DNA of 64,000 nucleotides. It comes from Daedaleopsis sinensis (Eukaryota; Basidiomycota; Agaricomycetes; Polyporales; Polyporaceae). The notes below the pieces were generated by a model, which ran no database searches, was not told where the DNA came from, and was given only the letters and a program-made list of their open reading frames with translations. Location: contig CM066303.1 in NCBI GenBank assembly GCA_033807695.1, positions 1,922,001-1,986,000 on the forward strand, written 5' to 3'. Positions 63,814 through 64,000 of the stretch are shown here, piece by piece (the stretch's first letter is position 1; every line of letters begins with the position of its first letter). The position numbers were made by a program, and so were the translations under genes.

Positions 63814-64000
63814 TCAGTCGCACATCAAAGGAATAGAACCGAAGACTTCATCCTCTTCTGACAGAGAGGACGGCGACCTTTCCAGCTTCTTGATGGCCGC
63901 GTGGAGGGCGGACTGCTCAATACGCACCCCGCGCAGTTCAGCGGCGACCAATTCCAGACGCGCGAGTACTTCCGAAAAATGAACGCGGTACCGGTCGTCG
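63814..64000 (-). CDS. 3' end of a further gene, cut by the window edge
   Basis: The last 61 codons of a minus-strand frame: DDRYRVHFSEVLARLELVAA, then ELRGVRIEQSALHAAIKKLE, a helical heptad-like stretch, ending SPSSLSEEDEVFGSIPLMCD and a TGA at 63814-63816. The start lies outside. It is probably a short coiled-coil protein, sits 173 bp upstream of the Zn2Cys6-like gene in the same orientation, and may belong to the same retroelement-linked unit. The family is not recognised. Confidence 0.5.
   Translation of the reverse strand, partial: DDRYRVHFSEVLARLELVAAELRGVRIEQSALHAAIKKLERSPSSLSEEDEVFGSIPLMCD

Overview
The window is nuclear DNA of a filamentous basidiomycete, most likely an Agaricomycete and plausibly a polypore. 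The genes are GC-rich and split by many short GT-AG introns, mostly 45-70 bp. Several proteins match families as I know them from Agaricomycetes: an HNH-nuclease family relic, a PAN3 with a CCCH finger, and a Gypsy element with a YIDDVPV reverse-transcriptase motif. I rebuilt exon structures by hand from splice sites, reading phase and remembered family conservation. I ran no alignment or database search, so each model is a sequence-derived inference.

Positions 1-24,300 hold: two tandem SET-domain genes (minus); an FAD-oxidoreductase-like protein with a long low-complexity tail (minus); a GEN1/YEN1-type Holliday-junction resolvase (plus), convergent with the TSC2/tuberin GTPase activator (minus); a seven-exon coiled-coil protein (minus); a broken HNH-nuclease gene; the deadenylase adaptor PAN3 (minus), sharing a short divergent promoter with the TFIIE beta subunit TFA2 (plus); and a small heat-shock protein (plus). 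Two TFA2 introns each carry a different foldback element.

Positions 24,300-48,500 start with 3.2 kb of repeat-bearing, gene-poor DNA, followed by a second small heat-shock protein in inverted orientation. Then come a GH3/NagZ-type beta-N-acetylhexosaminidase (minus), a VHS-GAT trafficking adaptor (plus), a DUF89/ARMT1 phosphatase whose 17 exons include five of 9-13 nt (plus), an unrecognised nuclear-type protein (minus) divergent from LAA1/HEATR5 (plus), and an HRP1-like tandem-RRM protein (minus). This stretch is mostly conserved housekeeping: membrane traffic (LSB5-like, LAA1), mRNA 3'-end processing and turnover (HRP1, PAN3), transcription (TFA2), growth control (TSC2) and repair (GEN1).

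Positions 48,500-64,000 are accessory and rich in transposons: a 5'-truncated LINE with reverse transcriptase and RNase H, an apparently intact Gypsy element whose gag and pol overlap as TGATG, then an intron-containing gene with a Zn2Cys6-like cysteine cluster and the 3' end of another gene, both on the strand opposite to the Gypsy. I found no CRISPR arrays, rRNA genes or convincing tRNA genes. The most unusual points are the microexon-rich DUF89 gene, the paired foldback-bearing TFA2 introns, and the retroelement-linked antisense gene pair.
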